This document shows, in pieces, positions 11,314 through 26,300 of a DNA stretch of 64,000 nucleotides. This stretch comes from Sweltsa coloradensis (Eukaryota > Arthropoda > Insecta > Plecoptera > Chloroperlidae). The number at the start of each line of letters is the position of its first letter. Within the stretch, counting starts at the first letter, position 1. Below the pieces are notes generated by a model. That model was not told the origin of the DNA. It did no database searches and was given only the letters and a program-made list of their open reading frames with translations. The DNA lies in the NCBI GenBank assembly GCA_024449915.1, contig JAMZAV010000096.1, positions 496,001 to 560,000 on the forward strand, read 5' to 3'. The position numbers were made by a program, and so were the translations under genes.

Positions 11314-14300
11314 CTGTAAAAGACAGTTTGGATTAGTCACAGCGTGGGAGAAATACACATTTTATGAATTGTGCTAAAAAAATTTAAGTAGGACTACTTG
11401 ATCAATTTTTTTCATTTCGATGATCAATTGATTAAGAAATCAGTATCTTTGGTTGTGTGTTGTAAGATGGCATGAAGTGATCGTAAATTAAATTGTTTTC
11501 TTATTTCATGAATCCCAATTAAACCGAAATTTGTTTAATCGATCGCAACTCTTCCACGAAAGACTTTGCCGCAATCGAATTCGCTATGATAGAACGAATA
11601 TCTCGAATCATTTTACGCATATTCTAGGAGCCTCACACTCTCATTGAGAATTAGCTACATAAGTCGTCGTATCAGATGTACCGATCCGTTTCTCTGTGTC
11701 ATACTATTCTCATCATCTAAATCACCTCTACGTTTTTAGATCATCATGGATGCAGACACTTTAATTGTAGAAGAAATAATTCATGATAAGCATTTTTGGT
11801 AAACAACTATAACATTGCTATCTTTTCGTAATTACCAAAAATAAACAATTGGATCACTGATACAACTTTTAAGGAAGGTAAATACACATATTAGCAGATC
11901 CGAAGTCTTAGTTAATGTAAAATTAGCAGTAGGGGCCTCTATCACAAATTCCAGGACAATTTATGATTAATTTAAAAGAAAAACAAGCACATGAGATTGA
12001 GAGTCAGTTTTAATTTTAAGCTCAATTTCAGCCTTCTGTTTTCTAAGTTTCTGACAGTTTTTACCACCAGATTAATTTCGACTACCCGGCACCTCCACCA
12101 AAATTATGAAATTATGCATTTTTTGTGTAATGCCAATATTTTGATATGAAGTATTTTTAGCTTACTCGCGTACAAACGATTATTACGATCTCACAATTGC
12201 ATTTTATGGCCCGGCACCTCCACCACATGTACCAGCCAGGAGCCCAGGATTAATTTAATTTTGACTACCTACCCGGCACCTCCATCAAAACATTTAAAAA
12301 AAGCTTTGTTTTAAATTTCGTAACCTAATACGCGTAAAAAAGAAAAAAAAAAAAACATAATTGCTGGCTTCCTAATACACGCGGGAAAACGGCGGGTACA
12401 CGGCAGGTAAACAAATTTTTGAATATTTCGAAAAGCCGAATCTGCTAAAATTGACTCGAATCCGAATCCGAATCCAAGATGGATTTCGAATTTTGTGGAT
12501 TCGCACAGCCCTAGTAGGCCCACAGTGGTTCCGAAACGTCTAACTCGCACACAAGTAAGTGTAAAAATAGTACCTATATACAGGACACTACAAAATGACC
12601 CGCTTCACACTTTTTTAAATATATTACTCAAGCAGCGAAAGTCCCAAATGTTTTATAATTACAATATTATTAATGAGTTGGCAAAAAAGGTCAAGATTAG
12701 GTTTTTTAATGAAACAATTAAAATTCAGCATTCTTTTCCAAGATTTTTTGAATTTTTGTGGATTTTTAATTGTGAAGAAGAAATTTTGGAAAATTTTGGA
12801 AAGAAATTAAAAGTTTCTTTTTTAGTTAGTACCTAAAATGAAAATTGTCGGAGCACACAAAACTAGATTTTTTTCTGAAATGTTTGCATTCTTTAGATTT
12901 TGTGTAGCTATCTCAAATACTAGCAATATATTAAATTTCCCGGGACACTTGTGTATTTTCAATCTTTTATAAAAAAGGCATAGGGAAAAATATATTTATT
13001 TCTTATCAAACAAAAAAATGTAAGAATTCTAGGTCAAATTGAAAAAAAATCATAATTTAACCGCATTTAATTTAGAAAGTTGTTGTACACTAGTGGGCAC
13101 CAGTAGCAAGAGGGTTAAAAAGATAAGAAACAACAATAAATTTTAGAAAAATAAAGGAACTACAAGATGCTCAATGGATCCCCAGCCACTGCAAGATCAT
13201 GGGGAATGAAAAGGCAGACTTCTTGGCCAAAAGTGCCACAAAAGCACCGCAACCACCAGAAGTGCCTCTCTCCTTCGAAAATGTCAAAACTAAAATCAAA
13301 TCGACCACAAAAAAGATCTTCAGGAACACCACAGAAGAGACTTCACGACTAAAGAACTGGTGGACCAAGATCAAGAAAAAGCCAGACAAAGACTGGTCGA
13401 GAAAGACGGCTACCGCCCATTTCCGGCTTGCAACAGGTCACAACGTCTTGCAACACTACCTGCACCGCTTTAACATTACCAACGACCAACCAATTTTTGA
13501 GTTATGTGTCCTGTATCATTGCTGTGATAAGTTTTTGACTTGAACAATTTAAAATAATTATATATCTGATATAGTAATTATATATTAGAGTCAAGATCTT
13601 TTGTAGTAAATTGTTATGAAGATTTGAACACAAGAATGAAGGTTGAACACAAGAATGAAGATTTCGTGTTCGGTGGTTTCTTCCCCGAAAGATTGATTAC
13701 TCCCTGATTTGCTGTTCCTGATTTTTGGCAAACCTCATATTCGTTTGAGTGGGATCGTCTAATAAATCAGTTTTTTCTTTTCGTTTTTCTTTTTTAATGT
13801 TTTTTTTTCTTTTTTCTTTTCATTCCCCACCCTTTTTTATATTTGATTCATTCATAAATTGCATTAATATCCTTTTTATTTGTTATCAAATTTGTTGAGT
13901 TTTTAATGCATTGTTATATTTGTTTAGTTGTCCTCCTTTGTAAATCAGTTTTTATAACTGAATAGGATAGACGTTAAATAAATAAATTTAAAAAAAAAAC
14001 GAACCGGACACCTGCATCTCCTTAGATGCACCGCCCTCAAGAGTGACATTGACTCCCTGCCCGATGAACTGAGCAGGATAGAAAAAGGAGGCAGTCTTAT
14101 ATTGGATAGCAAGACAGAAGAATGGCTAAAGAGTTGGCCTCTCTTTGCACAAGAAAAAAAGGAGAAAAAAATAGTTGTACCCACCCATATCAACCCCATA
14201 TCCCACAATACCGCATAACTAATCCTCGGTCAATGCACGGACTCGGGGCGGAAAGCGAGGTTTTCTCGCAACGAGGTTTTCTCCGCCAAGAATCGTGATA

Positions 14301-17300
14301 AACGCGTACTTTTTGGACGATCCTCCACGGGAAAGGATCGTACTTTTTGATAAAAAAATACCCGCAACATGAAAAACATTTGCTTCCGGGTCAAAAATAA
14401 AAAGTACACGAAAAACGTCTTTTTGCGCGTTTTTTTTTACGGCGACGGTTGCCGCGCCCAAAGTATGTGTAGCACTCAAACGGTGGTGGTACTGACGCGT
14501 TCACAATCGTTTCGGGTACAAGCACCGATAAGGGTTTTGGGCCAACTCCGACACTTTGGCTGGGGCGACGATAAACATTTTTACTTTATTGGAACTTCGG
14601 AAAAAAATCTTCGGTTTAAGAAAAAAAAAATATTGAAATGATTTCTCCAAATTAAAATTTTTAGTTTTTACATCTGATCATTAGAAAAACAGGTGTAGGT
14701 ATGGTAAAAGATTTCCCAAAAAATATGTCATTCTCTTATTTTTGGACATTGATTGCATTTTCTATTTTCAAATTTTCGGAAATTATTGAGTGCAAGGTAG
14801 AGCCCCGAATTTTACCAATTACGAAAGCCAATGACTTGACGAACAAGTTAGAAAAAAATTGTCCCGATATCTCATTTCGGTTGCGTGAAAAAAATACCCA
14901 AATTTGAGATTATTTTAACATTTTGCAGTGCAATTTTTAAAGCTTATCTTGGCTTCCCCTAGTTCAATTTGGAAAAACTATGCTCATTATGTGGAGGCAG
15001 GATGAGAGGATTTTAATAAAATTACTTATGAGTTCCTGGGTTCGAACCCGGGGTAAATGGACGCCCTCGAGTTCGATCCGGGACATGTTTCGAAAATTGA
15101 ATTTTCAGATCATGAGAGCGATAAAACGACGATATGCTAAAACTTCGATTCGGACGCAAAAATTAGTCTCAAATTTTTTTCTAATCTTTATTTGGTTGTG
15201 TATTTTTGTGTATTAGGGATTCCGCAAACGGCAATAGCGATCTTGAGATTTTGAGGGAAAATTCAGCTTTTTCTGACTTGAGTGATATGTTAACGGTACA
15301 ATTCAAAAATTATCTCTGAATCGTGACTTTTACGATTTTTTCGATTAATAGTGCAATATTTTGTAATTCGGAAAAACAACGTTTACAAACCTGTTGGATC
15401 AACGTCAATTACTTAACATTTTCTCGAATTACGGCATATTTTGTGTACTTCCTACAAAAAGATGAAGTTACTGACTCAATCGTAATGAGTTTCAATCTAG
15501 TTTTCAATATATTAGTGCGATATTGAATTTAGCCCCGATCTGACATCGGACTTCGGACTGATAACGTTTTTTCACATGGACATTAGGTTATGTGATATGT
15601 ACTTTTGAAATGTAATAACTTGAAATAGCTTAACTAGCGTGAAATATGTTCTAAAATAATTTTCATTTTATTGCGATATTTTTGTCACATTTGGCATTTG
15701 ACCAAGGGTGGGGCAACGTTAGATTTCACAGGCATTAGGTATGGTGATTGGTACTTTTAAGAAAAAGTGAAGAGTTAGTCAGAATCCACAGAAATAAAGG
15801 TTTTTATATGAGTTTTTTTTGGTTTATAATACAAATTAACAAGTAACAATAGAAACTTGACAACAATCACCTACAATGCATTCAAAAAGCACTTGCAAAG
15901 GAAAAGTGCAAACAAACGCAAAAAAAAACAAACAAAAAACTTACAAAAAAAACGCTCATCCATCAACGCGGCGGGACTTTAGCGTTTTCCTAGTAAAAAA
16001 CATTGTTAACATTAATTCTAAAATTAGCGGATGGCGGACCTGATGTATCGGATCGTTACGCAAATTTCGATACCAAACACTATACATTTGGTTACATTTG
16101 TCGATACATTATGGGATAGCTCGTAACAAAATACGATGCATGCCCGTTTTGGCATTGAAAATTCAACATTTTTAGTTGCATGCAAATAAAAAACGTCATT
16201 AAACTGGTATGCCTCTAACGGTTGGTTTAGCTTTGTCGGTCTATTAAATACCTAAAATGTTTTATGATTCCGAAAAACAACGTTTAAACCCTTCGTTTTG
16301 ACATCCCAAGCGCCAACAAAACTGTACTTGAACATTTTTCTTTCAATTCTCGGCCACATAATTTATGTCGCACTTCCTACAACACCAGACTGCTTTTCTC
16401 TCCATCTATTGGCATCTAGCCCAGCGGACGAGTGGATAATATAGTAGTGTACTGTGAAATTGTCACGCCCTCGGGTGCTAGGTTCGAACTTCTGATGGGT
16501 ACGTTTTTTCACGTCACATTGTTGTGGAATTATATGTATTGTTAATCCATGTACTTGCTTTCGATCGCGGTACCGGTACATCATTCCTAAAAAAAACTCG
16601 CGTTCATAATATATAAAATAACATTTTATACTGATTTATCACTTTTAACAGTTGTGACCTGTGTGGTGGGGGCTAGGCGGATGAGTTGCAAGAGGGGGGG
16701 GGGGGAGAGGATGTGGTACTACACATCTCAAATAATTAATCTATATAGGCCTAAAACTGAACGATACATGACATTACATACCATTGACATTACTGATGTT
16801 CTAAATTGCCAAGATCTACAAAAGGGTATGCGACGATGCGTGCTAGACATTCATCATTCGATACAGGTAAAAGGTTCAAAAAAGAGGCAATTTTGGGTTG
16901 TCAAAAAATACAATAATATGCCATTTTTATTTTTTAACATTTTTAAATTTTTATTCAATCAACCACAACAGTTATGTATGGGTGGGATTGTGAATAGGGG
17001 GCCATTTTTGCTGTCGGTACGCTGTTCCGGGCACTCCCTGACATTTTTGGGACATTTAGGAAATTCAGATTATCCTGGTGGTTGTCCAATTTCGCCCAAA
17101 TTTGCTACATGGGTAGCCCAGTCGACCAGAAGAATAACTTCATCATTAATAATACCCAAAATGGGTTATGTCCGTGAGGGCGAAATGGTCAAAATTTGGG
17201 AAAATATACTTTCATTTACTGTCGGAAGCATTGTGGCACATGTAAGAAGGGCATCACGTTGCAGAAAAACTGTTTAATGCTAATGATATCCTTCGGAATA

Positions 17301-20300
17301 GGCTGGGTAGGGGTGTGTGTGTGTGTAAAGTTAAATTTTTCATTTGGGAACCTTCATTGTTCGGTGAACGTTATTGATATCCTACGGAATAGGCTGCGGT
17401 TATGGGGGGGGGGGGGGGGGTAAAGTCAAAATTTTGATTTGGGAACCTTCATTGTTTGGGGAACTTTAAAAAAAAAAATCAGTTTTGCTCTTTTCAATGA
17501 CGTCAGAGCGCCACGTCCAAGGCTACAGACCCAAACTGCAATCACTTCGACGTGGTCAAAAACCTTTTTGGAATTTCTCTAAAAAGAGGCGTAAGAATTT
17601 GGGAATCTAAAAACCCCTATTTTTTATAACCTCCGCAAATATCATTCGATCCCGGTCATCTCGGACTCTAATGAACCGGGCGGGCGAGACAAACAAAATG
17701 GTCTACCGGAAAAAAGTCCCAGAAAAAATATTTGTCCCTGATTTTTACAAAAGGCGTAAAAATGTCCCGATTTCGATAATTCTTTTTCCCCTGACTTCGG
17801 GGTGACGGGACAAGTCAGGTGGTGTCCCGGAAAAGTGTCCCATAAATAAAATTTGTCTGAGATTTTCGAAAATATTTTAATATCTCGAGCAATTTACGTC
17901 CGATCGGGCCCATTTCCGGCGCTACGGAACTGTACGGACAGACACGGCGGAGATTTCGGAGTACCGGAAAAGTGTCACAGAAAATTCGGCATACTGGAAA
18001 ATTATTAAATAGGGGGGGATTTTGCTTTTCCTATTGCAAATTGATTGACCAACGAATCCAAAATTGGAGAATTGTTTTGACCGGACTCCGCTATGACACT
18101 GTTGGCGAGGGGGGTTGTGGTATTTAGGATATGGAAATAAAGACATTTTATCCTCTTCAAGCCATTTCTTTTTTTGAGCAAATCCAATCGCGTCAGAGGG
18201 CCACATCCAAGGTTATGCCTCGATACTAAGCAAATTTCTCAAAAAAATTGTTGGTCATTTTTGGGAAATCCAATAAACATTGTTCATTTTAATAACACGG
18301 GCAATTTACGGCTGATCGGGTCCATCTAGGGCTCTGTAGAACCGGAAGGACGAGGCAAAATCTCTTTGAACCGGAAAAGCGTCCCGGAAAATTTGGCGTC
18401 CGGAAAAATTTCAAACAGTATAAAAGTGGCCCGTTTTTTATAATTTTTCAACACTCTGGGGACGGCGATTAGAGTCTACCAGAGTCCCGGAAATTTGTCC
18501 CGGAAAAACATTTGTCATAGATGTTACACTAGGAAAACGCTAAAGTCCCGTCGCGTTGTTGAGCGAGCACCGGTACGTGCAACACGACCCGAGTACGACA
18601 TTCCCATAATGTTACATACCAATAAGTCTTTAAGGTCTTGACCAATTTAGCTGAAAATTTGTAAAATAGGTAGGAGAGAATGGATAAAATCCACCGCCAT
18701 CTAGAGGACCTTGACATCATTTCTTTGGGAAAACTATGTTTTAACTCTTTGATAACAAATAATACATGGCTTCCTCGATAGTATTTTGATTACTTCTAGG
18801 TGGCAGTGCATAGTGACCAGAATTCTCGTGCGACTTTTCGTTGCCATGGTAACGTTACTTTTGTTAAAATGTAATTTCTATCTACACTACTTAAGGTCTT
18901 GACCGATTTAGCTGAAAATTTGTAAAATAGGAGAGAATGTTGTACTTATTGACCCTGCAAAATTTCATAACGATCGGAACATATTTTTTTTAAAAAATTT
19001 TTTATAACTAACGATCGGATTTTGTTAAAAAACTATACAGCAACCCGCATAGGTGGTATGTACATGTGTGCAAAATTTCAAGTCAATCAGAGAAACGGTG
19101 CGACCTGTACCGAAGCAGTAACAGAAAAAAAAAAAAGCACAGACATTTGAGCCATAAGAATCAAGTGGAGACGCTCGCTACGCTCGCTCAACAAAAGACG
19201 TAAAAATGCCCCGATTTTTTACCCGTGACTTCATGGCAGAGGGTAGGGTCCGGCGGCGTCCCAAAAGTGTTCCGGAAAACAATATTGTCACAGGTATTCG
19301 GATAAACGACAAACGTGACCTGGTAACCATTGTATCGCGGCCGCATGCGAACCGATTCACAAGTTTTGACGAGGCAGCAAGGTTTTCCAACTACGTGGTT
19401 TTCCAAACCCCCCGCGCAGCGGCTTCAAGCCGCGTGTGAGCGCGACTGTTCCCATATCTGTACTATGTATCAATCTATGGGAAATAAAATAATTGAATTG
19501 AATTGAATTGAATTGACAACCACTGTCTAATATTTTATTAAAGCATAGCATAGTATAAATGTATTTATTTTTTATGTAAGCAGACAGCTGCTAACTTTTT
19601 AATGGTATGTATTTAACATTTTTATTTTTATATAGTAGTACTGTTCTTTATTGTTCGTTGGTATAGACATACACATTTATAACACTTACTGTTGTCTAAT
19701 TATTGGTGATGTGCGGGTACCCAAAATTTTGTATTTGGGGGCTGACCAATGTTAAAAAAGGTGGAATCTGTTTTTCGGGTACCAAAACATTTTTTGGGGG
19801 GTTGGTGGAGGTGCCAGTCCAGACAATTTTGAATTTACTTTTTTCCAAAATAGAAAATACCATTCAATAATAATTCTGACATAAAATGAATTTGGATAAA
19901 TCATAATAACGTAAGACTTTTCACAAATAAAATTCAATATCCATTTTTTCATGCGGTATTATAACTGCCATCTTTCTTTACCCGACCCGGAAACCAAAAG
20001 CAGTTTAGTACCCAAATCTGACCGTCAAAACCTCTACCCGAACAGTACGTACTGCTTATATTTTATTAACCGTAGCGTAATATTAAAAAAAACTAGGCCT
20101 ATTCAGTTCTTTAAATCAAACAATGACATAAAACACACAACATAAATACAGGATTACAAGAAAGGCTGTAGTGTAAGCATAGAGTAGTCTCCTAGGACGC
20201 TTCGCAAACGCTTTTTCAGGCGCATTGTTGGATGAACGTAATTTTTTTTAAATAAAAAAGCGTAAAATTGCGATTTTCATGAGAAATAATTTTTCGATTG

Positions 20301-23300
20301 TGCTCAAATTTCACACGAATGTATTAATTCATAAAATTAAGGTTCTGTGAAAAAATCATTTCATTCGGATAAAGCATGTAGGTGTTATAAGTCGAAGTAA
20401 TTTTTTTTAACGAAAAAAGGGTAAAATTGCGATTTTCACAAGAAATAATTTTTTGATTGCGTTCAAATTTCAAACGAATATATTAATTCATAAAATTAAG
20501 GTTCTGTGACTGTGGCGTAGCAACATTTTCTGGGCCCCCCGGCAGTTGGTATATGTGGACCCCTACCCCCCCTTCTCCCCCACACAAAACACAATTTTAA
20601 AACTTGCATACCTTTACGTACACACACACCAATCAACTAATCAAACGTATCTACTACAGCTTTACGAAGGAGAGGTACCGCTTTAACTCCTTTGCTTGAT
20701 TTAAATAAACCTTCTATTTTTTTGTATTTTATTTGTTACTGACAGAGTTGACTTGAGCGTTAAACGCGCGATCTGATTCGCGAGGTCCCAGGTTCAAATC
20801 CCAATTAGACCGGCAATCCTAACTGAAGTTTTTTCCAAGGTTTTCCACAGTCGTTAATGCTCTCCTTTCTTAGATAACTCGAGTTCTGATTTGAAATGTC
20901 CATGAAATTGTCGGAAAACAAACTAAAACACAACATGAATTTAGCCTCTCCTACGACACCAACAAATTAATAGTTGCATGCCATTATCGACTTCCTCCCT
21001 CTAAGTCAAATAGCAGAAGGGAGAGTAAATTCCCGTTGAAAATAATCTGTACTCCTAGTAATCGATTTCTACACTAGGTCGATTTGGCAAACTAATGCGT
21101 CTTTGTTAAAAAATTTAAATTTAATTTAAAAGAGGGAATGGAACATATTTGGCAATTGGCATATAGCTATTCGCTCGGCCAAGAAGCATCCGAGCTATAT
21201 ACAACTTTACAAAGCTGTCAATAAAGTACATATGGACGGCCCTACAGTATACTAGATTTTCAAACTTCCGTCTTAATTAGTCACAACAAGATCACGAATA
21301 TAGATAGTCCATTTTGTACTTTTTTACAAAATAAAAAAATCATGAAAATCAAATAATTTTTAAAAATTTAAAATCCAATTTTAGAAAAAGTGTTACTGTA
21401 GAGTCTGTGGCTGGGCAGCCTGTCAGGCCTACCATACCCAAATTTTTGCATCAAGATTTGCATATGCAAATATCCAAAGTTAGCCATAAAGCTAAAAATC
21501 TTAATAAAATAACAGAGCAAGTGTTTTCAGTGCCTAGTAATAAGACCGATGGTCTACATAAATGGCCTACTAGGGGGCTATAGGCGATTGACAAGGTGGT
21601 TTGTCAATCAATTTTTTATACATAGTTTATCATGAGCGCGGGCTCAGCAAGGAGGGTGGCGTAAACGGTCGATTCGGGGGATCGTTAGGCCGGCTGCCAG
21701 GAAAATCAATAGTCAGGCCAGCGGGCCACGACCAAGAAACCAGTGCCTCTTAGAGGGCAACGCAAACAGGTGGCATCAAACAGACCGTGATTTTTTTAAC
21801 GCTGTCGTCCCATTGGCCTAGGGTCAGCGGCGGGCACGAATATTTGAATTTATGGCGACCCAAAACACCCACGCCAAGGAGCTGCGTGAAATCGGCCTAA
21901 AATGCGCGGAGGCGGATGCGCAAGGGAAGCTTGCTATGGGGTTGCTTCGGCCACTTGGTTGTGGAAGAGAGCCAAAGAGAGATCATCCAGTGATTTTGTG
22001 CGAATAAAGTAGTTTCTTTCACCATACCGGGAGTTTTTCGTGAGTGCGATGGCGACTAGAATCTACGACAGGACGACGAACGGCGCCGAGAAGCGTCGCC
22101 GACCACAGAGGCAACTAGATCTTTAATTTTAACCTTTCCAAACCATATTCAAGTGCTGAGAGTGCAGAGCATCATTGGCCCAGCCATGCTGTGCTAGGCG
22201 CCATATTCCATCCTCTCATGCATAAGACGACCCACGCCTGACCATGGAGATCCAACCGGATAATTGGCCTTTTTCCTACCATTTCTCCTAAAATAATCTT
22301 ACGTTTTCCCTCTTAACTTAAATAATCCTTTCCATGCTCGAACTGTAAGAGTTCCTAACCTCCTCATTCAGCATGTTGCTGCTGGTATCTAAGCCTTCGG
22401 CGCATCCATTCAGCATTGGCCCCGTATTGTGCGTGCACAAATATCACGTATCCCTCCCCATCGTATCATGGAATATCCCACGTCATTCCTGAGGGACGCT
22501 CAAGATCAGGACGCCTGGAATTCGCCACAAACGCACGGAACGCTAACCTGAAGCCTACGTGCACAGCGTCGATGGACAATGCCAGACCGAGAGAGTGTTG
22601 AGTAGAAACTTATTATGTTATAAGGAAACCTGTTATTTCTATTCTTAATTTGACCATGTTTATTTGAAATTCTAAATCACTTTAATGGGGGAAATCGGAT
22701 CCAATCCTTTTTTTTTATTATTCTTAATTTGCCATGTCTTGTATCATGTTTGATTGTTAGTTTTTCCTAATACAACGTTGAATTTGCATTACCAGTACCT
22801 AGAGAGTCGAGTCAGTCAATTATAAGCATCCTGCCGTAATCGTTCCTAACATAGCATGCAGACGCATCACGTCATGTCACAGTCAAGCCACCCACTGCAT
22901 GTTTGCATAACTAGCATAATGACTAAGCCTAGCTATTAAGCACGCGAGATCTGAGGAGCTGAGTGCCGGCCGAGCATCCCTGCCTGGAGGCAGCACACCA
23001 TCTCGCAACGCCAGGGTAAGGTTTGGAACCAGGGCACCTTGGGTGCAAGGATTCCAAACGGTGTCGCTGAGTTTGTTTTCCTGCGTCGCCACTGAATCTG
23101 TTGGTTGTGTGTTCGTGTTGTTTTTCTTTTATTCTTTTTACAAGTGATCGTGAGCGAGTTAGTCAGAGAGCAATTTTTTTTGATTTTTTTTTTTGTGATT
23201 ATTGCGGACGTAGATCTTGTTTTTGGACTTTCGAGTTTAGAACCAGCCTACAGGTCACAAGTCCATATTTCCACCTTAGTGACAAGTGACAACCGATCAA

Positions 23301-26300
23301 AATTTCGCATACCTGAGGTGTAAGTCAGCCTAGCGAACAAGAATATGGCTAAAACGCATGTCCTATATCCTCTTAAGGCTATTCCACCGCGTTTTTCTAT
23401 TTTCCAAAATATGCTACTAAGTCAAAATATAGTGAATGGCTTTGAAACATGGCTATTTTAGAAAATCAAAAATATTTTTTCCAAATTTTTCTGATCCGGT
23501 ACACGGCCAATATAGCCCCCTCAAAATAATTTCAAACTTCAATTCGCCAGGGCACACCATTCAACGTACGGTGTTGTGCTTTTGTGACATTAATTTTTAA
23601 CTGTTTTTCTATGGACTGACTGAGAGAAAACAGATTTATGTTAACAATTGTCTTTCCAGCGAAATTTTTCGTTTGGCGGTATTTTTTACCGATTTGTACC
23701 GCCAAACGAAAAAATTCGCAGGAAAGACAATTGTTAAAATAAATCTGTTTTCTCTCAGTCAGTCTATAGAAAAACAGTTGAAAATTAATGTTACAAAAGC
23801 ACAACACCCTACGTTGAATGGTGTGTCCTGGCGAATTGAAGTTTGAAATTATTTTGAGATGGCTATATTGGCCGTGTACCGGATCAGAAAAATTTGGAAA
23901 AAATATTTTTGATTTTCTAAAATAGCCATGTTTCAAAGCCATTCACTATATTTTGACTTAGTTGCATATTTTGGAAAATAGAAAAATGCGGTGGAATAGC
24001 CTTAAGAGGTATGATTTTGCAAGACTTTTGAATTCAAAAATCATTTTAAAAAAAAGGGCTAACTAAATGGCTTATAAATAAATAAAATAAATTGTTAGAG
24101 TCTACCCACTCAGTTATATAACTGATTTTCAGTGGGGGACAGTAAATCAAAGCGACCAAGTCAACCCTGTAGGCCCCGACGCAATCGACTAGTGAGCGAT
24201 AACCAACCAAAGATCGATATTTTTAATAGGAAATATAGCAATCGGTGGTATGGACAGTGCGAACACCCGCGGATCAACGCCAGAATCAACAAGGCCGATT
24301 CAGAACTACTCTGAATTTATAATGACAGGGCCGCCCCGTTGGGACTAGTACCCAGGCCAGGGCCCCCCCGCGATCGCGGGGGCTGCGGGGGCAGTAGCTA
24401 CGCCACTGTTCTGTGAAAAAATTATTACAACCGAATAAAGCATGTAGGTGTTATAAGACAAAGAAATATTTTTAAAATCGAAAAAAAAAATCGTAAAATT
24501 GCGATTTTCATGAGAAATAATTTTTCGATTGCGCTAAAAAACGTCGCAGTTTTAAGTTCAGAGATTTCGAAGCCTCCAGAAAATTTCATCACAATTGGAG
24601 TATCGGTTTAGCCGGAGTCGTGTTAACAAACACACAAAAATACAAAAAAAAAAAAACATTCCGGATTTTTTTCTCCAGTGTAGTGGAATGGAATCTTCAC
24701 TTTGCTTGCTACGCTCATCAATTATCTGTGCTAGACCCCTTTGGGTTTCCGGGTCGGGTAAAGACAGATGGCAGTTATAATACTGCATAATATGCATATA
24801 CCGGTAATATGGATATTGAATTTTATTTGTGAAAAATCTTACGTTATTATGATTTTATCCTAATTTATTTTACCGGTATGTCAGAATTTTGATTGATTTT
24901 TTTTTGTAAAACAGTAAATTCAAAATTGTCTGGACCGGCACCTCCACCAACCCCCAAAAAATGTTTAGGTACCTGAAAAACAGATTCCATTTTTTTAACA
25001 TTGGTCAGACCCCAAATATAAAATTCCGGGTACCCGCACATCACCAATAATAATTATTAGTGTTGTAAATGTGTATATGTACCAGGAAACGCTCAATTGG
25101 ACGCGTTGATAAGCGAGCACGTGCTATACCTAGACTTACATTGCACTTTTTTTTTCAATTTTAAAATTGTGACGTTCGCTGTACACGGGGCCATGTTTCC
25201 AATATATTATTTATTATTGCCAATGTATTTGGGTTAACCCGTGGATAAAATCCACCGCCATCTAGAGCAGCGGTTCTCAACCACTGTGTTGCGACACACT
25301 GGTGTGTCGGGAACAGGTGTGAGGTGTGTCACAAGTATTTGGTTCATTTATGGTTGTATTAAAGTCTATCCATGAACGCTATATACCACCAAAGTTCTAA
25401 GGGCGAAATGATAGTGAGTGACAGCTAGGGGTGTGCGAGTACCCGAAATTTCGACTTGAGTCTAGAATTTGGTAAGTATTTTAAAAAACACGATTTTGGT
25501 GGAGGTGCCGGCTAGCATACAGCAAATTCGCCCCAATTCGTACAAATGGTTGAGGTGCGAGTGTGAAAAAGTAAATATCGCGATGCATTTTTGATGTTAC
25601 CTTACCAATCTTGTTTTTCGAAAAAAAAAGAAAAGTGTTGTGGACATCAGCAATAAAGGAAGGCGATATGACAATTTTCCAGCTGCAATGAATTCCGCAA
25701 GTTGGAAATAAAATCTAAAGATCGCAGTTCAAGAAAGATGAAATTCAACACTGTCTTGTCCAGTCTTCAGGAGGGTTTGAAGAAATACTTTTCTTTTATT
25801 TCAACAAAGGGAATAGAATGGGTTATCTCTCCATTTGCAGTTCTGGTGGACACATAAGCAACGTGTCAGACCTAACGTATCCAGAAAAAATAAAGTTGAT
25901 TGAATTTACTTCATAAACAACTTTAAAATCAACATTTAAAGAGGTCTTGCTTGATTCATTTTGGATCTCTTCAAAATGAATACCCTGCAATTGTTAACAA
26001 GGCTCTGTGTGTTTTATTTCCCTTCTCCACTCAACTTTAAAAACAATCAAGTCACAGAACAGATCGAGACTCCTTGATCATGATAGTGAGATGCACGTCA
26101 GACTGTCTACCATTCACCCTCGTACTGAGAAACTGTGTGAATTACATCAGTCCCAGGTAACCCACTAATAAGGAAGCAAGTGACGTTTGCACATTGGCAC
26201 ACACATTGGCACACATTGGTAAATAACTGTTGATGTAGTATTGTAATCCCCCCAAAATACAAAAATTTGTAAAAAACGGCAGCCAAGCTCTCCTTCCAAA

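Larger units (their letters stand above)
20510..24408. mobile_element. hAT-type element, TIR CAGTGGCGTAGC, TSD TTCTGTGA
   Basis: The termini are CTGTGGCGTAGCAAC (20510) and GTAGCTACGCCACTG (24408). The 8-bp duplications TTCTGTGA at 20502-20509 and 24409-24416 flank it. Uninterrupted HINE-A copies carry the single site (GGTTCTGTGAAAAAATCATT). Inside are GC-richer unassigned DNA, a TTAA MITE and a composite retroposon. No transposase was recognised. Confidence 0.85.
20191..24720 (-). mobile_element. HINE-A copy split by a 3.9-kb hAT
   Basis: The 3' end (GCGTCCTAGG at 20191) and central units lie at 20191-20509. The rest (ATTATTACAACCGAATAAAG to GCTACGCTCATCA) lies at 24409-24720. The two halves join exactly at TTCTGTGA, as in the uninterrupted copies. 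Confidence 0.8.
19661..25081. repeat. Inverted repeat, arms of about 340 bp, 4.7-kb spacer
   Basis: The left arm 19661-20003 and right arm about 24733-25081 are reverse complements: GGTGATGTGCGGGTACCC / GGGTACCCGCACATCACC, GGTGGAGGTGCC / GGCACCTCCACC and TACCCGACCCGGAAACC / GGTTTCCGGGTCGGGTA-like. The spacer contains a complete HINE-A, itself split by a hAT. The right arm ends where a HINE-C begins. It may be a long-TIR transposon; no transposase is seen. Confidence 0.75.

Noticed and set aside
16654..17277. 207-codon frame on the plus strand
   Set aside because: No family motif, flanked by G runs and overlapping a small tandem repeat. Composition is not convincing for a gene.
22040..23110. 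Possible LTR retrotransposon based on two TGGCGAC primer-binding-like sites
   Set aside because: The two sites face opposite ways, no paired LTRs or gag/pol motifs were found, and the motif is short enough to occur by chance.
23532..23942. 136-codon frame on the minus strand
   Set aside because: It lies wholly inside the palindromic TTAA MITE. Its two halves mirror each other, so it is a by-product of the inverted repeat.
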